DNA from: CAVZVW01 sp963778845
GTDB taxonomy: Bacteria > Actinomycetota > Actinomycetes > Actinomycetales > Kineosporiaceae
Assembly (NCBI GenBank): GCA_963778845.1
Contig: CAVZVW010000001.1
Coordinates: forward strand, 62,001-126,000
Length of the DNA: 64,000 nucleotides
Reading direction: 5' to 3'
Shown: piece after piece, positions 1-8,095 of the stretch
How the letters are laid out: every line of letters starts with the position of its first letter
Numbering within the stretch: position 1 is the first letter of the stretch
Made by a program: the position numbers and the translations under genes
The notes under the pieces: model-generated
Seen by the model: the letters and a program-made list of their open reading frames with translations, nothing else
What the model was told of the DNA's origin: nothing
The model's database searches: none

Positions 1-190
1 TCGTCGTCGTCCCCGGCTGAGCTCGGCGAGAAGCCCGCTGACCGGCAGGCGGGCGGGATCAGTACCTGGCTTCTCGGCGCCACCGCGCCTCGGCGGTGCT
101 GTCGATGTCACGACCTACGTCCCGGCGCCGCGATCGCTGGCTTCACCATCATGGGCGACCGAGGTGCCGTGCCCACCATGTGACCGGGTT

Positions 191-207
191 TGTCCAGATG
201 ATGGACA
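191..207. promoter_or_regulatory. Palindromic operator candidate upstream of the sulfur operon
   Basis: TGTCCA and TGGACA form a perfect 6-bp inverted repeat around a 5-nt spacer. It ends 4 nt before the -35 element of the operon promoter, which suits a dimeric transcription factor. The regulator is unknown. The preceding 190 bases hold no gene I can recognise. Confidence 0.45.
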
Positions 208-211
208 GAGG

Positions 212-240
212 TTGAGCGTGCAACGACGACCACGTACGGT
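212..240 (+). promoter_or_regulatory. Promoter of the sulfate-assimilation operon
   Basis: TTGAGC (212-217) and TACGGT (235-240) are separated by exactly 17 bp, a good match to an actinobacterial housekeeping promoter. Transcription would begin near 247, directly at the 5' edge of the predicted riboswitch. Confidence 0.6.
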
Positions 241-248
241 CGGAGCAC

Positions 249-349
249 GCCCATCCAGAGCGGCCGAGAGACCTGGCTCGTCGACGCCGCAGCAACCACC
301 CCAGCGCCTCGCGGCGCTGAGGGCCGGTGCTACCGCCAGGAGCGATGGA
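249..349 (+). promoter_or_regulatory. SAM riboswitch (S-box, SAM-I type)
   Basis: The S-box landmarks occur in order: ATCCAGAGCGG, GAGAGACCTGGCTC, GACGCCGCAGCAACC, a P3 hairpin built on CAGCGC/GCGCTG, then GGTGCTA. Helix P1 is closed by CCATC (251-255) with GATGG (344-348). P2 can pair CGGC (261-264) with GCCG (286-289). P4 is very short. The element begins at the predicted transcription start and precedes sulfite reductase genes, a known context for S-adenosylmethionine sensing. The 3' strand of P1 overlaps a GGAGG ribosome-binding site (347-351), so control may be at the level of translation. Confidence 0.82.
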
Positions 350-357
350 GGTCTGCC

Positions 358-489
358 GTGCTCCCCTCGACCCTGGCGCTCTTTCAGCGACGGCACGTGC
401 CGTGCACCGCTGTGCCCGAGCGCACGCCGCTGACGAGGCGGCACCACGTCGACCTGCTGCGCACCGCCAGCGCGACCTGTCGGGGCTGA
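358..489 (+). CDS. Cysteine-type leader peptide of the sulfur operon
   Basis: This is a 43-codon GTG-started frame with GGAGG (347-351) six bases upstream. It ends in RRHHVDLLRTASATCRG, which resembles the short putative leader peptides found before sulfur-assimilation genes in Streptomyces and relatives: arginine/histidine, VDL, then a cysteine near the end. Ribosome stalling at the terminal cysteine codon when Cys-tRNA is scarce is the likely job, by analogy with cysteine attenuators. In-frame GTGs at 397 and 412 are alternative starts that keep the conserved tail. The 134-nt gap to the sulfite reductase start contains a GCGTG/CACGC hairpin (531-544) but no T-run. Function is inferred; the C-terminal resemblance is clear. 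Confidence 0.68.
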   Translation: MLPSTLALFQRRHVPCTAVPERTPLTRRHHVDLLRTASATCRG

Positions 490-623
490 AGCCCACCTGC
501 CGGCTCCCGGGTGACCGCGCGCACCCCTTCGCGTGTGATCACGCCGCGAACCCCTGACCGGCCGCCGCAGCCGAGCCGTCCCTCGGACGTGAGCGGGCAG
601 CCGCACAGCCCTCGGAGACCCCT

Positions 624-2387
624 GTGACCGTGCATATCCGCGATCCCGCCCCCGACGCCCGGGGCGACGTCACACCGACGCCACCCACGCGGCAGCAGGC
701 CGGCTCACGCCTGCCCTCGGGCCAGTCCCAGGGTCAGTGGGCCCTCGGCGAGCGCGACCCGCTGAACGCCAACGAGGAGTGGAAGGCCCGCGAGGGCGGG
801 CTGTCGGTGCGTGACCGCGTGCTGTCGACCTACGCGACGGAGGGCTTCCCGAGCATCCCGGCGGAGGACCTGCGGGGACGGCTTCGCTGGTGGGGGCTCT
901 ACACACAGCGCCGACCCGGGATCGACGGCGGCCGCACCGCGACCCTGGAGCCGCACGAGCTGGACGACGAGTACTTCATGCTGCGGGTGCGCATCGACGG
1001 CGGTGAGGTCAGCCTGTCGCAGCTGCGGGTTCTCGCCGACGTCTCGACCCGCTATGCGCGCGGCACGGCGGACATCACCGACCGCCAGAACGTGCAGCTC
1101 CACTGGGTCCGCATCGAGGACGTGCCAGCCATCTGGCAGGCGCTGGAGTCCGTCGGCCTGATGACCACCGAAGCGTGCGGCGACACCCCGCGCGTGGTGC
1201 TCGGGTCACCGGTCGCCGGGATCGCCGACGACGAGATCGTCGACGGAACGCCCGCGCTCAGGCAGATCGTCCAGCGCTGGGTCGGGGACCCCGACCTGGC
1301 GAACCTCCCCCGTAAGTTCAAGACGGCCGTCAGCGGCAGCCCGCACCAGGACGTGGCCCACGAGATCCACGACGTCGCCTTCGTCGGCGTCGTCCACCCC
1401 GAGCACGGTCCAGGCTTCGACGTATGGGTGGGCGGAGGGCTCTCCACCAACCCGATGCTGGCCAAGCGGCTGGGCGCATGGGTGCCACTGGCGGAGGTGG
1501 CCGACGTCTGGCTCGGGATCGTCACCCTCTTCCGCGACTACGGGTACCGGCGCCTGCGCACCCGGGCGCGGTTGAAGTTCCTCGTCGCGGACTGGGGCCC
1601 GGAGCGGTTCCGGGAGGTGCTCGAGCGCGAGTACCTGCACCGCAGGCTGCTCGACGGCCCAGCGCCGCCGCCGGCGGCAGGGCGCCGCGACCACGTGGGG
1701 GTGCACAAGCAGCGCCGCGGGAAGTTCTACGTCGGGGCCGCGCCGGTGGTCGGCAGGATCAGCGGGGACACCCTCGGCCGGTTGGCCGACGCCGTCGAGC
1801 GTGCGGGCAGCGCCCGGGTGCGCCTGACCCCCGGGCAGAAGGTCGTCGTCCTCGACGTCACTGCACCCAAGGTGGCCGACCTGCTCGACGACCTGGATGC
1901 GATGGGTCTGCAGGCCAGGGCGTCGACGTTCCGGCGGGGCACCATGGCCTGTACGGGCATCGAGTTCTGCAAGCTCGCCATCGTCGAGACCAAGGCGAGC
2001 GCGGCCGACCTGGTGCACGAGCTGGAGCGGCGCCTCAGCGACGTCCCCGGGCTCTTCGCCGCCGATGCGCCCGCGTTGAGCATCCACGTCAACGGCTGCC
2101 CCAACTCCTGCGCCCGCGCGCAGATCGCCGACATCGGCCTCAAAGGCGTGCAGCTGCCGGACCCGGCCGACCCCGAGGGACCCACTGTGGACGGGTTCCA
2201 GGTGCACCTCGGCGGCGGGCTCGGCCTGGACGCCGGGTTCGGCCGCAAGCTGCGCGGGCTCAAGACCACGACCACCGCGCTGCCCGACTACGTCGAGCGG
2301 GTGGTGCAGCACTGGCTGGCCCAGCGGGACGACGGTGAGACGTTCGCGCGCTGGGTGACCCGCGCCGACGAGGCGGACCTGCAGTGA
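624..2387 (+). CDS. sir: Ferredoxin-dependent sulfite (nitrite) reductase, siroheme/4Fe-4S
   Basis: A 587-residue enzyme of the NirA/SirA family that reduces sulfite to sulfide with six electrons from ferredoxin. It has two pseudo-symmetric ferredoxin-like/siroheme halves. The cofactor cysteines are Cys443 and Cys449 (ACTGIEFC) and Cys492 and Cys496 (CPNSC). Tyr93 (GLYTQRRPG) and Cys184 (EACGDTPRVV) fall where the covalent Tyr-Cys pair of mycobacterial NirA lies, pointing to sulfite rather than nitrite as substrate. The GTG start has GGAGA five bases upstream. The stop overlaps the next start by 4 bp (GTGA), and cysH follows, so the role is assimilatory. The SAM riboswitch and leader peptide upstream are the likely controls. 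Confidence 0.93.
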   Translation: MTVHIRDPAPDARGDVTPTPPTRQQAGSRLPSGQSQGQWALGERDPLNANEEWKAREGGLSVRDRVLSTYATEGFPSIPAEDLRGRLRWWGLYTQRRPGIDGGRTATLEPHELDDEYFMLRVRIDGGEVSLSQLRVLADVSTRYARGTADITDRQNVQLHWVRIEDVPAIWQALESVGLMTTEACGDTPRVVLGSPVAGIADDEIVDGTPALRQIVQRWVGDPDLANLPRKFKTAVSGSPHQDVAHEIHDVAFVGVVHPEHGPGFDVWVGGGLSTNPMLAKRLGAWVPLAEVADVWLGIVTLFRDYGYRRLRTRARLKFLVADWGPERFREVLEREYLHRRLLDGPAPPPAAGRRDHVGVHKQRRGKFYVGAAPVVGRISGDTLGRLADAVERAGSARVRLTPGQKVVVLDVTAPKVADLLDDLDAMGLQARASTFRRGTMACTGIEFCKLAIVETKASAADLVHELERRLSDVPGLFAADAPALSIHVNGCPNSCARAQIADIGLKGVQLPDPADPEGPTVDGFQVHLGGGLGLDAGFGRKLRGLKTTTTALPDYVERVVQHWLAQRDDGETFARWVTRADEADLQ

Positions 2388-2686
2388 GCACGCCGCCTCC
2401 GGTCACAGGCCCGGGCGTTGACCGGCTCACCGGCCCACCGGCCGCGGGCCCCGAGGGCCAGCGCGCCGTCCCCTATGCCTGCCCCTTCTGCGCCGAGGAC
2501 GACCTGCGGCCGGTCGAGGGGCCTGACGGCCCGGCGCGATGGCACTGCCGTAGCTGCCTGCGGGTGTTCTCGGTGCTCTTCCACGGACTCCAACCGCCGC
2601 AGGCTGCCGCCCCTGCCGCACCCGCTCTTCTCACACCCGCCCCAGACACATCTCGACACGTCACCCACGGAGATGGCACATCATGA
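2384..2686 (+). CDS. Small zinc-ribbon protein between sulfite reductase and CysH
   Basis: A 100-residue protein with one four-cysteine zinc ribbon at about residues 33-59 (CPFC and CRSC), flanked by proline/alanine-rich, probably disordered ends. It overlaps sir by 4 bp and cysH by 4 bp (ATGA), so it is translationally coupled to both. Similar small ribbons sit at this place in other actinobacterial sulfur operons. Their function is not established to my knowledge; a role in metal or electron delivery, or as an assembly partner of the two iron-sulfur enzymes, is a guess. Confidence 0.8.
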   Translation: MSTPPPVTGPGVDRLTGPPAAGPEGQRAVPYACPFCAEDDLRPVEGPDGPARWHCRSCLRVFSVLFHGLQPPQAAAPAAPALLTPAPDTSRHVTHGDGTS

Positions 2687-3420
2687 TCGGGCCCCTGCTC
2701 TCCCGCCCCGAGAACGTCGCCGCCGCGCTGGACGCCGACCCCGTCGCGTTCGCGGCGCAGGCCGACGAGGTGCTCGACGGCGCCGACCCGCTCACGGTGC
2801 TCGGCTGGGCAGGGCGCGCGTTCGACCGCTCCCTGGCCGTGACGGCCGCCATGGGCGACACGATCCTGGCGCACCTGGCCTCGCGCGCCGTCCCCGGCGT
2901 CCATGTGCTCTTCGTCGACACCGGCTACCACTTCGGCGAGACGCTCGGCACGGCCGACGCGGTGCAGGCCAGCTACCCGGTGCGGCTGCTCACGGTGCGC
3001 CCCAAGACGTCCGTGGAGAGCCACGAGCGCGAGCACGGCCGGATGTACCGCACCGACCCGGACCGCTGCTGTGCCCTGCGCAAGGTGGCACCGCTGGACA
3101 GCGCGCTGCGGGGCTACCGTGCGTGGGCGAGCGGGGTGCGCCGCGACGAGTCCCCCACCCGGGCGCAAACAGCGACCGTGTCGTGGGACGCGAAGCGTGA
3201 GGTCCTCAAGCTCGCCCCCCTGGCGACCTGGACCGATGCGGACGTCGACGCCTACCTCGGCGAGAATCCCGACGTGCTGCTCAACCCGCTGCTGCAGATG
3301 GGCTACCCCTCGATCGGGTGCTGGCCGTGCACGCGCGCGGTCGCGCCCGGGGAGGATGGGCGCGCCGGGCGCTGGGCCGGGCGCGACAAGACCGAGTGCG
3401 GCATCCACTACACGATCTGA
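2683..3420 (+). CDS. cysH: Adenylyl-sulfate (APS) reductase, 4Fe-4S type
   Basis: A 245-residue assimilatory reductase that converts activated sulfate to sulfite using thioredoxin. The cluster ligands of the APS-specific subfamily are present: the CysCys pair at 129-130 and Cys213/Cys216 (GCWPC). The catalytic cysteine is Cys239 in ECGIH near the C-terminus. These four cluster cysteines argue for APS rather than PAPS as substrate. The nucleotide-binding region lies around residues 53-80. Its start overlaps the preceding gene by 4 bp. The ATP sulfurylase genes (cysD/cysN) are not in the window. Confidence 0.93.
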   Translation: MIGPLLSRPENVAAALDADPVAFAAQADEVLDGADPLTVLGWAGRAFDRSLAVTAAMGDTILAHLASRAVPGVHVLFVDTGYHFGETLGTADAVQASYPVRLLTVRPKTSVESHEREHGRMYRTDPDRCCALRKVAPLDSALRGYRAWASGVRRDESPTRAQTATVSWDAKREVLKLAPLATWTDADVDAYLGENPDVLLNPLLQMGYPSIGCWPCTRAVAPGEDGRAGRWAGRDKTECGIHYTI

Positions 3421-3536
3421 GGGCGCCCGAGCGAGGTGGCCGAGGCCGACCACCGTGAGCGTCTCGCCGCAGTGCCGGAGTCACCACTGCTGCCCCACCT
3501 GCGACCAACGTCACATCCGCCCAGGAGGTCCCGGTC

Positions 3537-4331
3537 ACGTCACACACCGATGCCGTCACGTGGTGGGGGCACGGGACAACGGTCATCGACGTCAGCGGCG
3601 TGAGGCTGCTGACGGACCCGCTGCTGCGCGACCGGATCGGGCCCTTGCGGTGGGCGGCGGAGCGGCCGCCGTCCCATCTCGCAGACGGCATCTCCGGCGT
3701 TCTCGTGTCGCACCTGCATCGTGACCACCTGGACCTGCCTTCTCTGGCCTTGATCAGTGCACGCACACCGATCCTCGTGCCGCGCGGTGCTGGGCGGGTC
3801 ATGCGCCGTCGGGTGCGCGGCGTTGTGGAGGAGATGCAGGTGGGAGACGAGGTGTCGATCGGAGCGGTGTCGGTTCGCGCCGTGCATGCGGAGCACGACG
3901 GGAGGCGAGGACCCGGCGGGCGGCCGGCTCCGGCGCTGGGCTTCGTCGTTTCAGGGCGGAGCACCGTGTTCTTCGCGGGCGACACCGACCTGCACGCCGG
4001 AATGGCCGAGCTGCGGGACGACGACATCGGCCTCGCTCTGCTCCCCGTGGGCGGCTGGGGCCCGAGCCTCGGAGCCGGCCATCTCGATGCGAGGCGGGCG
4101 GCCGAGGCGCTCGCCCTTGTGCGCCCGGCGCGCGCCGTCCCGATCCACTGGGGGAGCCTGCGGATGCCCGTGTTGTGGCGCACCCGGCCCTCGCTGTACA
4201 CCCGGCCGGGACCCGACTTCGCCGCTCACGCGGCCGTGATCGCGCCGGATGTCGACGTTGTGCTGGCCGCGCACGGTGAGCGCGTCGCCGTGCCGGTGCG
4301 CCGACAGGACCGTGACGATAGCGATCCGTAG
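3537..4331 (+). CDS. MBL-fold metallohydrolase (UlaG-like), possible ACG start
   Basis: A metallo-beta-lactamase-fold hydrolase of the COG2220 type. The zinc motif HLHRDH is present, followed by FAGDTDLH and a C-terminal VPIHWG. The first canonical start in frame (GTG, 3600) would remove the conserved first strand, TWWGHGTTVIDVSG, which is encoded just upstream. AGGAGG at 3523-3528 points to initiation at ACG 3537 or GTC 3534. Either the gene uses a rare initiator or one base of the start codon is wrong. Substrate unknown. It faces the broken HNH gene. Confidence 0.72.
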   Translation, partial: TSHTDAVTWWGHGTTVIDVSGVRLLTDPLLRDRIGPLRWAAERPPSHLADGISGVLVSHLHRDHLDLPSLALISARTPILVPRGAGRVMRRRVRGVVEEMQVGDEVSIGAVSVRAVHAEHDGRRGPGGRPAPALGFVVSGRSTVFFAGDTDLHAGMAELRDDDIGLALLPVGGWGPSLGAGHLDARRAAEALALVRPARAVPIHWGSLRMPVLWRTRPSLYTRPGPDFAAHAAVIAPDVDVVLAAHGERVAVPVRRQDRDDSDP

Positions 4332-4384
4332 ATCGGCAGACGTCACGGTTCGTCCCCGGACTGCAGGCCGGCCCCCCGGTGGTG

Positions 4385-5156
4385 TCAGCCGGGTGGTGGT
4401 TCGGGCGCCACTTGCGGGGGTGGCTCCTGCGGGGGTGGGTCGAGGGCCAGCCGGAGCTGGACGCCGACGGCGCGGGCTTGGGCGGTGCTGGTGTGGGTGG
4501 TGTTGCGCAGGGGTCGTTGCAGAGGGTCCAGCCATCGGGGTGGGGTGGCCCAGCACACGCCCTCGCGCATCGTCAAGGTCCACAAACCGGTGTGGACGGC
4601 GCTGTGGTGGCGTCCGCAGACCAGGGCCATGTTGTCGATGTCGGTGGTCCCGCCGTGGCGCCACCAGGTGACGTGGTGGGCCTCGCACAAGCAGGCCCGG
4701 GTCGGGCAGGCGGGCACGACACAGCCCAGGTCACGCGCCGGCCAGTGCCCGCCGCTGGGCGGGGGTGGCGGTGCGCACCGTGCGGCCCAGGCGCAGGACC
4801 TGCCCGCCGGTGCCGGTCGCGACCGCCGACAGCATCGCCTCGCACAGCAGCCGGGACAAGGCGTTGCGGCTGAGCGGGCCGTGCTCGGACTGGGCGAGCC
4901 CGGGACCGTCCGCCGGCAGTCCGGCGGCCTGACGGATCTGCTCGGGGGTGGCGATCACGGTCACCAGGGCAGCTGCTGGGCCACCGGCCACCGTCCCGCC
5001 CGTCCCCGCCGTCGCGGTCCGGGCCATCGCGGCGCGGGCCATCGCGACCAGCCCGTCGGCGCGCCGCTGCGCCGCGCTGCGCTCATCACGACCGACCCAC
5101 ACCGAACCACGCCAGCCCCCGCACCGACACCTCGTTGAACACCCGACCAAGGTCAC
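4385..5156 (-). pseudogene. DUF222/HNH endonuclease-like gene, truncated and frameshifted
   Basis: The upstream frame carries the end of a DUF222 region (DERSAAQRRADGLVAMARAA). The downstream frame carries the HNH module, CEAHHVTWWRHGGTTDIDN followed by CGRHH. One extra base near 4731-4743 separates ALAG from RDLGCVVPACP. Intact relatives are roughly 400-500 residues; here most of the DUF222 half is missing and nothing recognisable extends beyond about 5100. These genes are abundant, repeated families in actinobacteria, sometimes tied to mobile introns. The truncation favours a genuine relic even if the frameshift itself is a sequencing error. The ~185 bases to the next gene show no gene. Confidence 0.75.
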
Positions 5157-5342
5157 GCGGATCGGAGCCCCTCATCGCCCCGTCATGGCGAGGGACTCGC
5201 CCACGCGCCCATTCCCTCAGGCAGGCCCACCACGTGGTCCACCACTCCGGCCGACGTCGAAGGGAAACACCCATCGATTATCTCGTTGACGGTGATTTGA
5301 GGGCCCGCGGCGGGACATCTCGACCACCAGGTGCCCACAACC

Positions 5343-6323
5343 TCACGCCGGCGGCGGCGTCCAGATGTCGGTGCGGCTCATGGCTGCCGCCCGCCCCTTG
5401 CCTGACACGACGAGTGCCATCTTGCGGCTGGCCTCATCGATCATCTCGTCCCCCAGCATCGCCGCACCCCGGGCCCCGCCGGCCGCGGAGGTGTACCAGG
5501 AGTAGGCGTCGAGGATGTTCTCGGCGTGGTCGTAGTCCTCCTGGCGAGGGCTGAAGACCTCGTTCGCCGCCTCGATCTGGCCCGGGTGCAGCACCCACTT
5601 GCCGTCGAAGCCGAGCGCGGCCGAGCGCGAGGCCACGCGGCGGAACCCCTCGACGTCCCGGATCGCCAGGTACGGCCCATCCACGGCCTGCTTGTCGTTG
5701 GCCCGTGCCGCCATGAGGATCGACATGAGGATGTGGTGGTAGGCATCCCCCACGTCATAGCCGGGCGGCTGCTCACCCACCACCAGCGACTTCATGGCGA
5801 TCGAGGCCATGAAGTCGGCCGGGCCGAAGATGATCGTCTCCACCCGGGGGGATGCCTGGGCGATGGCGTCGACGGCGATGAGCCCGCGGGCGTTCTCGAT
5901 CTGCGCCTCGATCCCGATCCGGCCGACCTGGTAGCCCAGCGTGGTCTCGATCTGGGTCAGCAGCAGGTCCAGCGCCACCACCTGCTCGCGCGACTGCACC
6001 TTGGGCAGCATGAGGCAGTCGAGGTTCGCCCCGGCCCCCTCCACCACCTCGACCACGTCGCGGTAGGTCCAGTGCGTCGTCCAGTCGTTGACCCGCACCG
6101 TGCGCACCTTGCCGTCGAAGCCGCCCTCGTTCAGCGCGGCCACGATCGTGCGACGAGCCTCGGGCTTGGCCAGCGGGGCGCAGGCGTCCTCCAGGTCGAG
6201 GAAGACCTGGTCGACCGGCAGCGTGCGCGCCTTGTCGATCATCTTCATGCTCGACCCGGGGACGGCGAGGTTCGAACGACGGGGCCGCGCCGGCCGCGGC
6301 GAGGCAACGGTGCTGTGCGTCAT
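5343..6323 (-). CDS. HpcH/HpaI (CitE-like) CoA-ester lyase
   Basis: A 326-residue TIM-barrel lyase of the citrate lyase beta/malyl-CoA lyase family, which cleaves or forms (methyl)malyl-, citramalyl- or similar CoA esters with Mg2+. Family signatures run in order: LAVPGSSMKMIDKA, FLDLEDACAP (metal-binding acid), VRVND, MLPKVQS, AQIENARGL (second metal ligand), FGPADF and KWVLHPGQIEAAN. GAGGAG lies a few bases before the ATG. No glyoxylate or ethylmalonyl-CoA genes lie nearby, so the exact substrate is open; malyl-CoA or citramalyl-CoA lyase are the main options. Confidence 0.85.
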   Translation of the reverse strand: MTHSTVASPRPARPRRSNLAVPGSSMKMIDKARTLPVDQVFLDLEDACAPLAKPEARRTIVAALNEGGFDGKVRTVRVNDWTTHWTYRDVVEVVEGAGANLDCLMLPKVQSREQVVALDLLLTQIETTLGYQVGRIGIEAQIENARGLIAVDAIAQASPRVETIIFGPADFMASIAMKSLVVGEQPPGYDVGDAYHHILMSILMAARANDKQAVDGPYLAIRDVEGFRRVASRSAALGFDGKWVLHPGQIEAANEVFSPRQEDYDHAENILDAYSWYTSAAGGARGAAMLGDEMIDEASRKMALVVSGKGRAAAMSRTDIWTPPPA

Positions 6324-6383
6324 GGTCGGCTCCTCGGCACGTGGGTGGACCTGGCCGGACGCTACCGGCCCCGACGAGCGGCG

Positions 6384-7295
6384 TCAGTCCGGCGCCAGGT
6401 GACGTGGGCCACGGCTGCGGCTGCGCACGACGAGCACGAGCCCGCCGAGCACCGCCGCCACGCCCGGGACGACCGAGAGCGGAGGCACCTGGTTCAGCCA
6501 CACCCACGCCACCAGGGCGGCGCCGGGCACCTCCAGGAGGATCGCCAGGGACAGCGGCGTGGCTCCCACGACGGGCAGCGCCATGTTGAGCATCGTGTGG
6601 CCGAGGATCTGGGCGCAGATCGCGAGGACGGCGAGCTCGACCCACGTGCGCGCGTCGTAGCCGAGCAGCCGCTGCCCGGTCACCAGGCACAGGGGCAGCA
6701 GCAGCAGGGCGCAGGAGCCGTACGCGAGCAACGTGTAGGCCGCGGTCGAGGCCGACCGCCGCACCCCCTCCCCGACCAGGACGTACCCCGCCGAGGCCAT
6801 GCCACCCGCGACCGCCAGGACGTCGCCGGCCAGAGCTCGCCCCGAGCGCCCGGCGTCGACCCCCGTGACGACGAGCACGCCGACGACCGCCAGGGCGACG
6901 CCCGCGAGAACCCCCGGCCCTGCCCGGACCCCGCGCAGCCGCTCGAGGGCGACCGTCCAGATCGGGGTGGTCGCCACGAGGGCCGTGGACGCCGTGATGC
7001 TCGTGAGCCGCAGGCTCGGGATCCAGAGCGCGAAGTGGACGGCGAGCAGGGCGCCCGCCAGCAGCGAGCCCGCCAGCACCCGGCGAGGCAGCCCGCGCAG
7101 CTCTGCCCGGTGCCCGACGAAGGCCACCGGGGCAGTGGCCGCCGTGCCCATGGCCACCCGGTAGAACGCGACCGCGAAGACCGGTGCGGCGGTCGCCGCC
7201 GCGATCGGAGCAGCCAGGCTGATCCCGAGAACCCCCACCCCGACGAGGATCCACGCCCTCGACGACGGGTCGCCGCCGGGTCTCCTCCACGACAC
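6384..7295 (-). CDS. EamA/DMT-family transporter
   Basis: About 303 residues with ten hydrophobic segments arranged as two EamA repeats, the usual drug/metabolite exporter size. The second repeat begins near GDVLAVAGGMASAGYVLVGE. The likely start is GTG at 7295; no better in-frame start matches the GGAGGAG at 7283-7289. It is transcribed toward the CoA-ester lyase gene, 60 bp away, and divergently from the next gene. Substrate unknown; amino-acid or metabolite efflux is typical of the family. Confidence 0.85.
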   Translation of the reverse strand: MSWRRPGGDPSSRAWILVGVGVLGISLAAPIAAATAAPVFAVAFYRVAMGTAATAPVAFVGHRAELRGLPRRVLAGSLLAGALLAVHFALWIPSLRLTSITASTALVATTPIWTVALERLRGVRAGPGVLAGVALAVVGVLVVTGVDAGRSGRALAGDVLAVAGGMASAGYVLVGEGVRRSASTAAYTLLAYGSCALLLLPLCLVTGQRLLGYDARTWVELAVLAICAQILGHTMLNMALPVVGATPLSLAILLEVPGAALVAWVWLNQVPPLSVVPGVAAVLGGLVLVVRSRSRGPRHLAPD

Positions 7296-7321
7296 CCGGT
7301 GACTGTGGCACGCTTCAAGGC

Positions 7322-7921
7322 ATGACGGAGCACGTCACCGACTTCTTCGCCGACCCGGCGCAGCCGGCCGCGCCGTCCGCTCACGATGCCCCGGCCGTCC
7401 CCGGGCTCAGCCCCCACGAGACGGCACTGATCGCGGAGGCCTGCTCGAAGAGCGGTGTGGTGTGGCTGAGGCCGCCGGGTGAGAAGCGCTACCACCCGGC
7501 CTGGCACACCTGGCACCAGGACGCCGTCCACGTCGTCTTCGGGGTCGACGAGCAGATGCTGCCGCTCATGCTCGGTGAGGTCGAGGTCGTTGCGCGAAGC
7601 AAGGAGACCTCGGCCAGGTTGGTGACCTTCGTCGCCGTCGCCGAGCTGCTCGAGGCCCGCACGCCGGAGTGGGAGGCGGCCGCCGAGGCACTGTCGACCA
7701 AGCGGCTCAACGCGCTGGAGCCGGAGGGGCAGCGCGAACGCTGGGCTTCCGGGACCCTGCTCACCCGCCTCACGCCGGTGCGCATGGTCGAGGCCCTCTC
7801 CGGTGACGACCAGACAGCGTCCGGTAGCGCCCCGCCCACGGTGAACCCGGCGACCACCCTGGGTCGCCAGCCCTACCACCTGCGCGGCCGCACCCGGCGC
7901 CGCCCGCACCTCTTCGGCTGA
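7322..7921 (+). CDS. Conserved actinobacterial protein of unknown function
   Basis: 199 residues, soluble, no signal peptide or membrane segment. A central beta-rich part (GEKRYHPAWHTWHQDAVHVV then LGEVEVVARSKE) loosely recalls flavin-reductase/pyridoxamine-oxidase-like split barrels. The C-terminus is basic and poorly structured. It lies divergent to the EamA gene with only 26 bp between the starts, so the two share a compact promoter region. No function assigned. Confidence 0.72.
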   Translation: MTEHVTDFFADPAQPAAPSAHDAPAVPGLSPHETALIAEACSKSGVVWLRPPGEKRYHPAWHTWHQDAVHVVFGVDEQMLPLMLGEVEVVARSKETSARLVTFVAVAELLEARTPEWEAAAEALSTKRLNALEPEGQRERWASGTLLTRLTPVRMVEALSGDDQTASGSAPPTVNPATTLGRQPYHLRGRTRRRPHLFG

Positions 7922-8083
7922 CATCCGCCGGCCCCCCGGCTGACCTCAGCCCGGCGCGGCGGACGCGACGCCGCAGCGTGGGCGGAGAGTAACGCTGGGC
8001 CGGCCGTGGGCGCCCTCGGCTGCTCCCTTCCCCAGCCCCAGCGGACGGCCGCGAGCCTCGCACCGGCACCGGCCGCCGGTGGC

Positions 8084-8089
8084 TACCGT
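8084..8089 (+). promoter_or_regulatory. -10 element of a leaderless transcript (MgtE-like gene)
   Basis: TACCGT lies six bases before the GTG start, the spacing expected if transcription begins at the start codon. It supports GTG 8096 as the true start. Confidence 0.55.
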
Positions 8090-8095
8090 GGCCTC

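Noticed and set aside
327..557. 76-codon plus-strand frame in the sulfur leader
   Set aside because: Overlaps the riboswitch in another frame from the leader peptide; the RHHVDLL...CRG tail and ribosome-binding site favour the 358-489 frame.
4385..5156. Insertion sequence or homing endonuclease element
   Set aside because: No terminal repeats, transposase or intron RNA could be found; only a truncated DUF222/HNH gene is present.
5526..7325. Plus-strand frame of ~600 codons
   Set aside because: Antisense to the CoA-ester lyase and EamA genes; composition is typical of shadow frames, Arg/His/Asp-rich.
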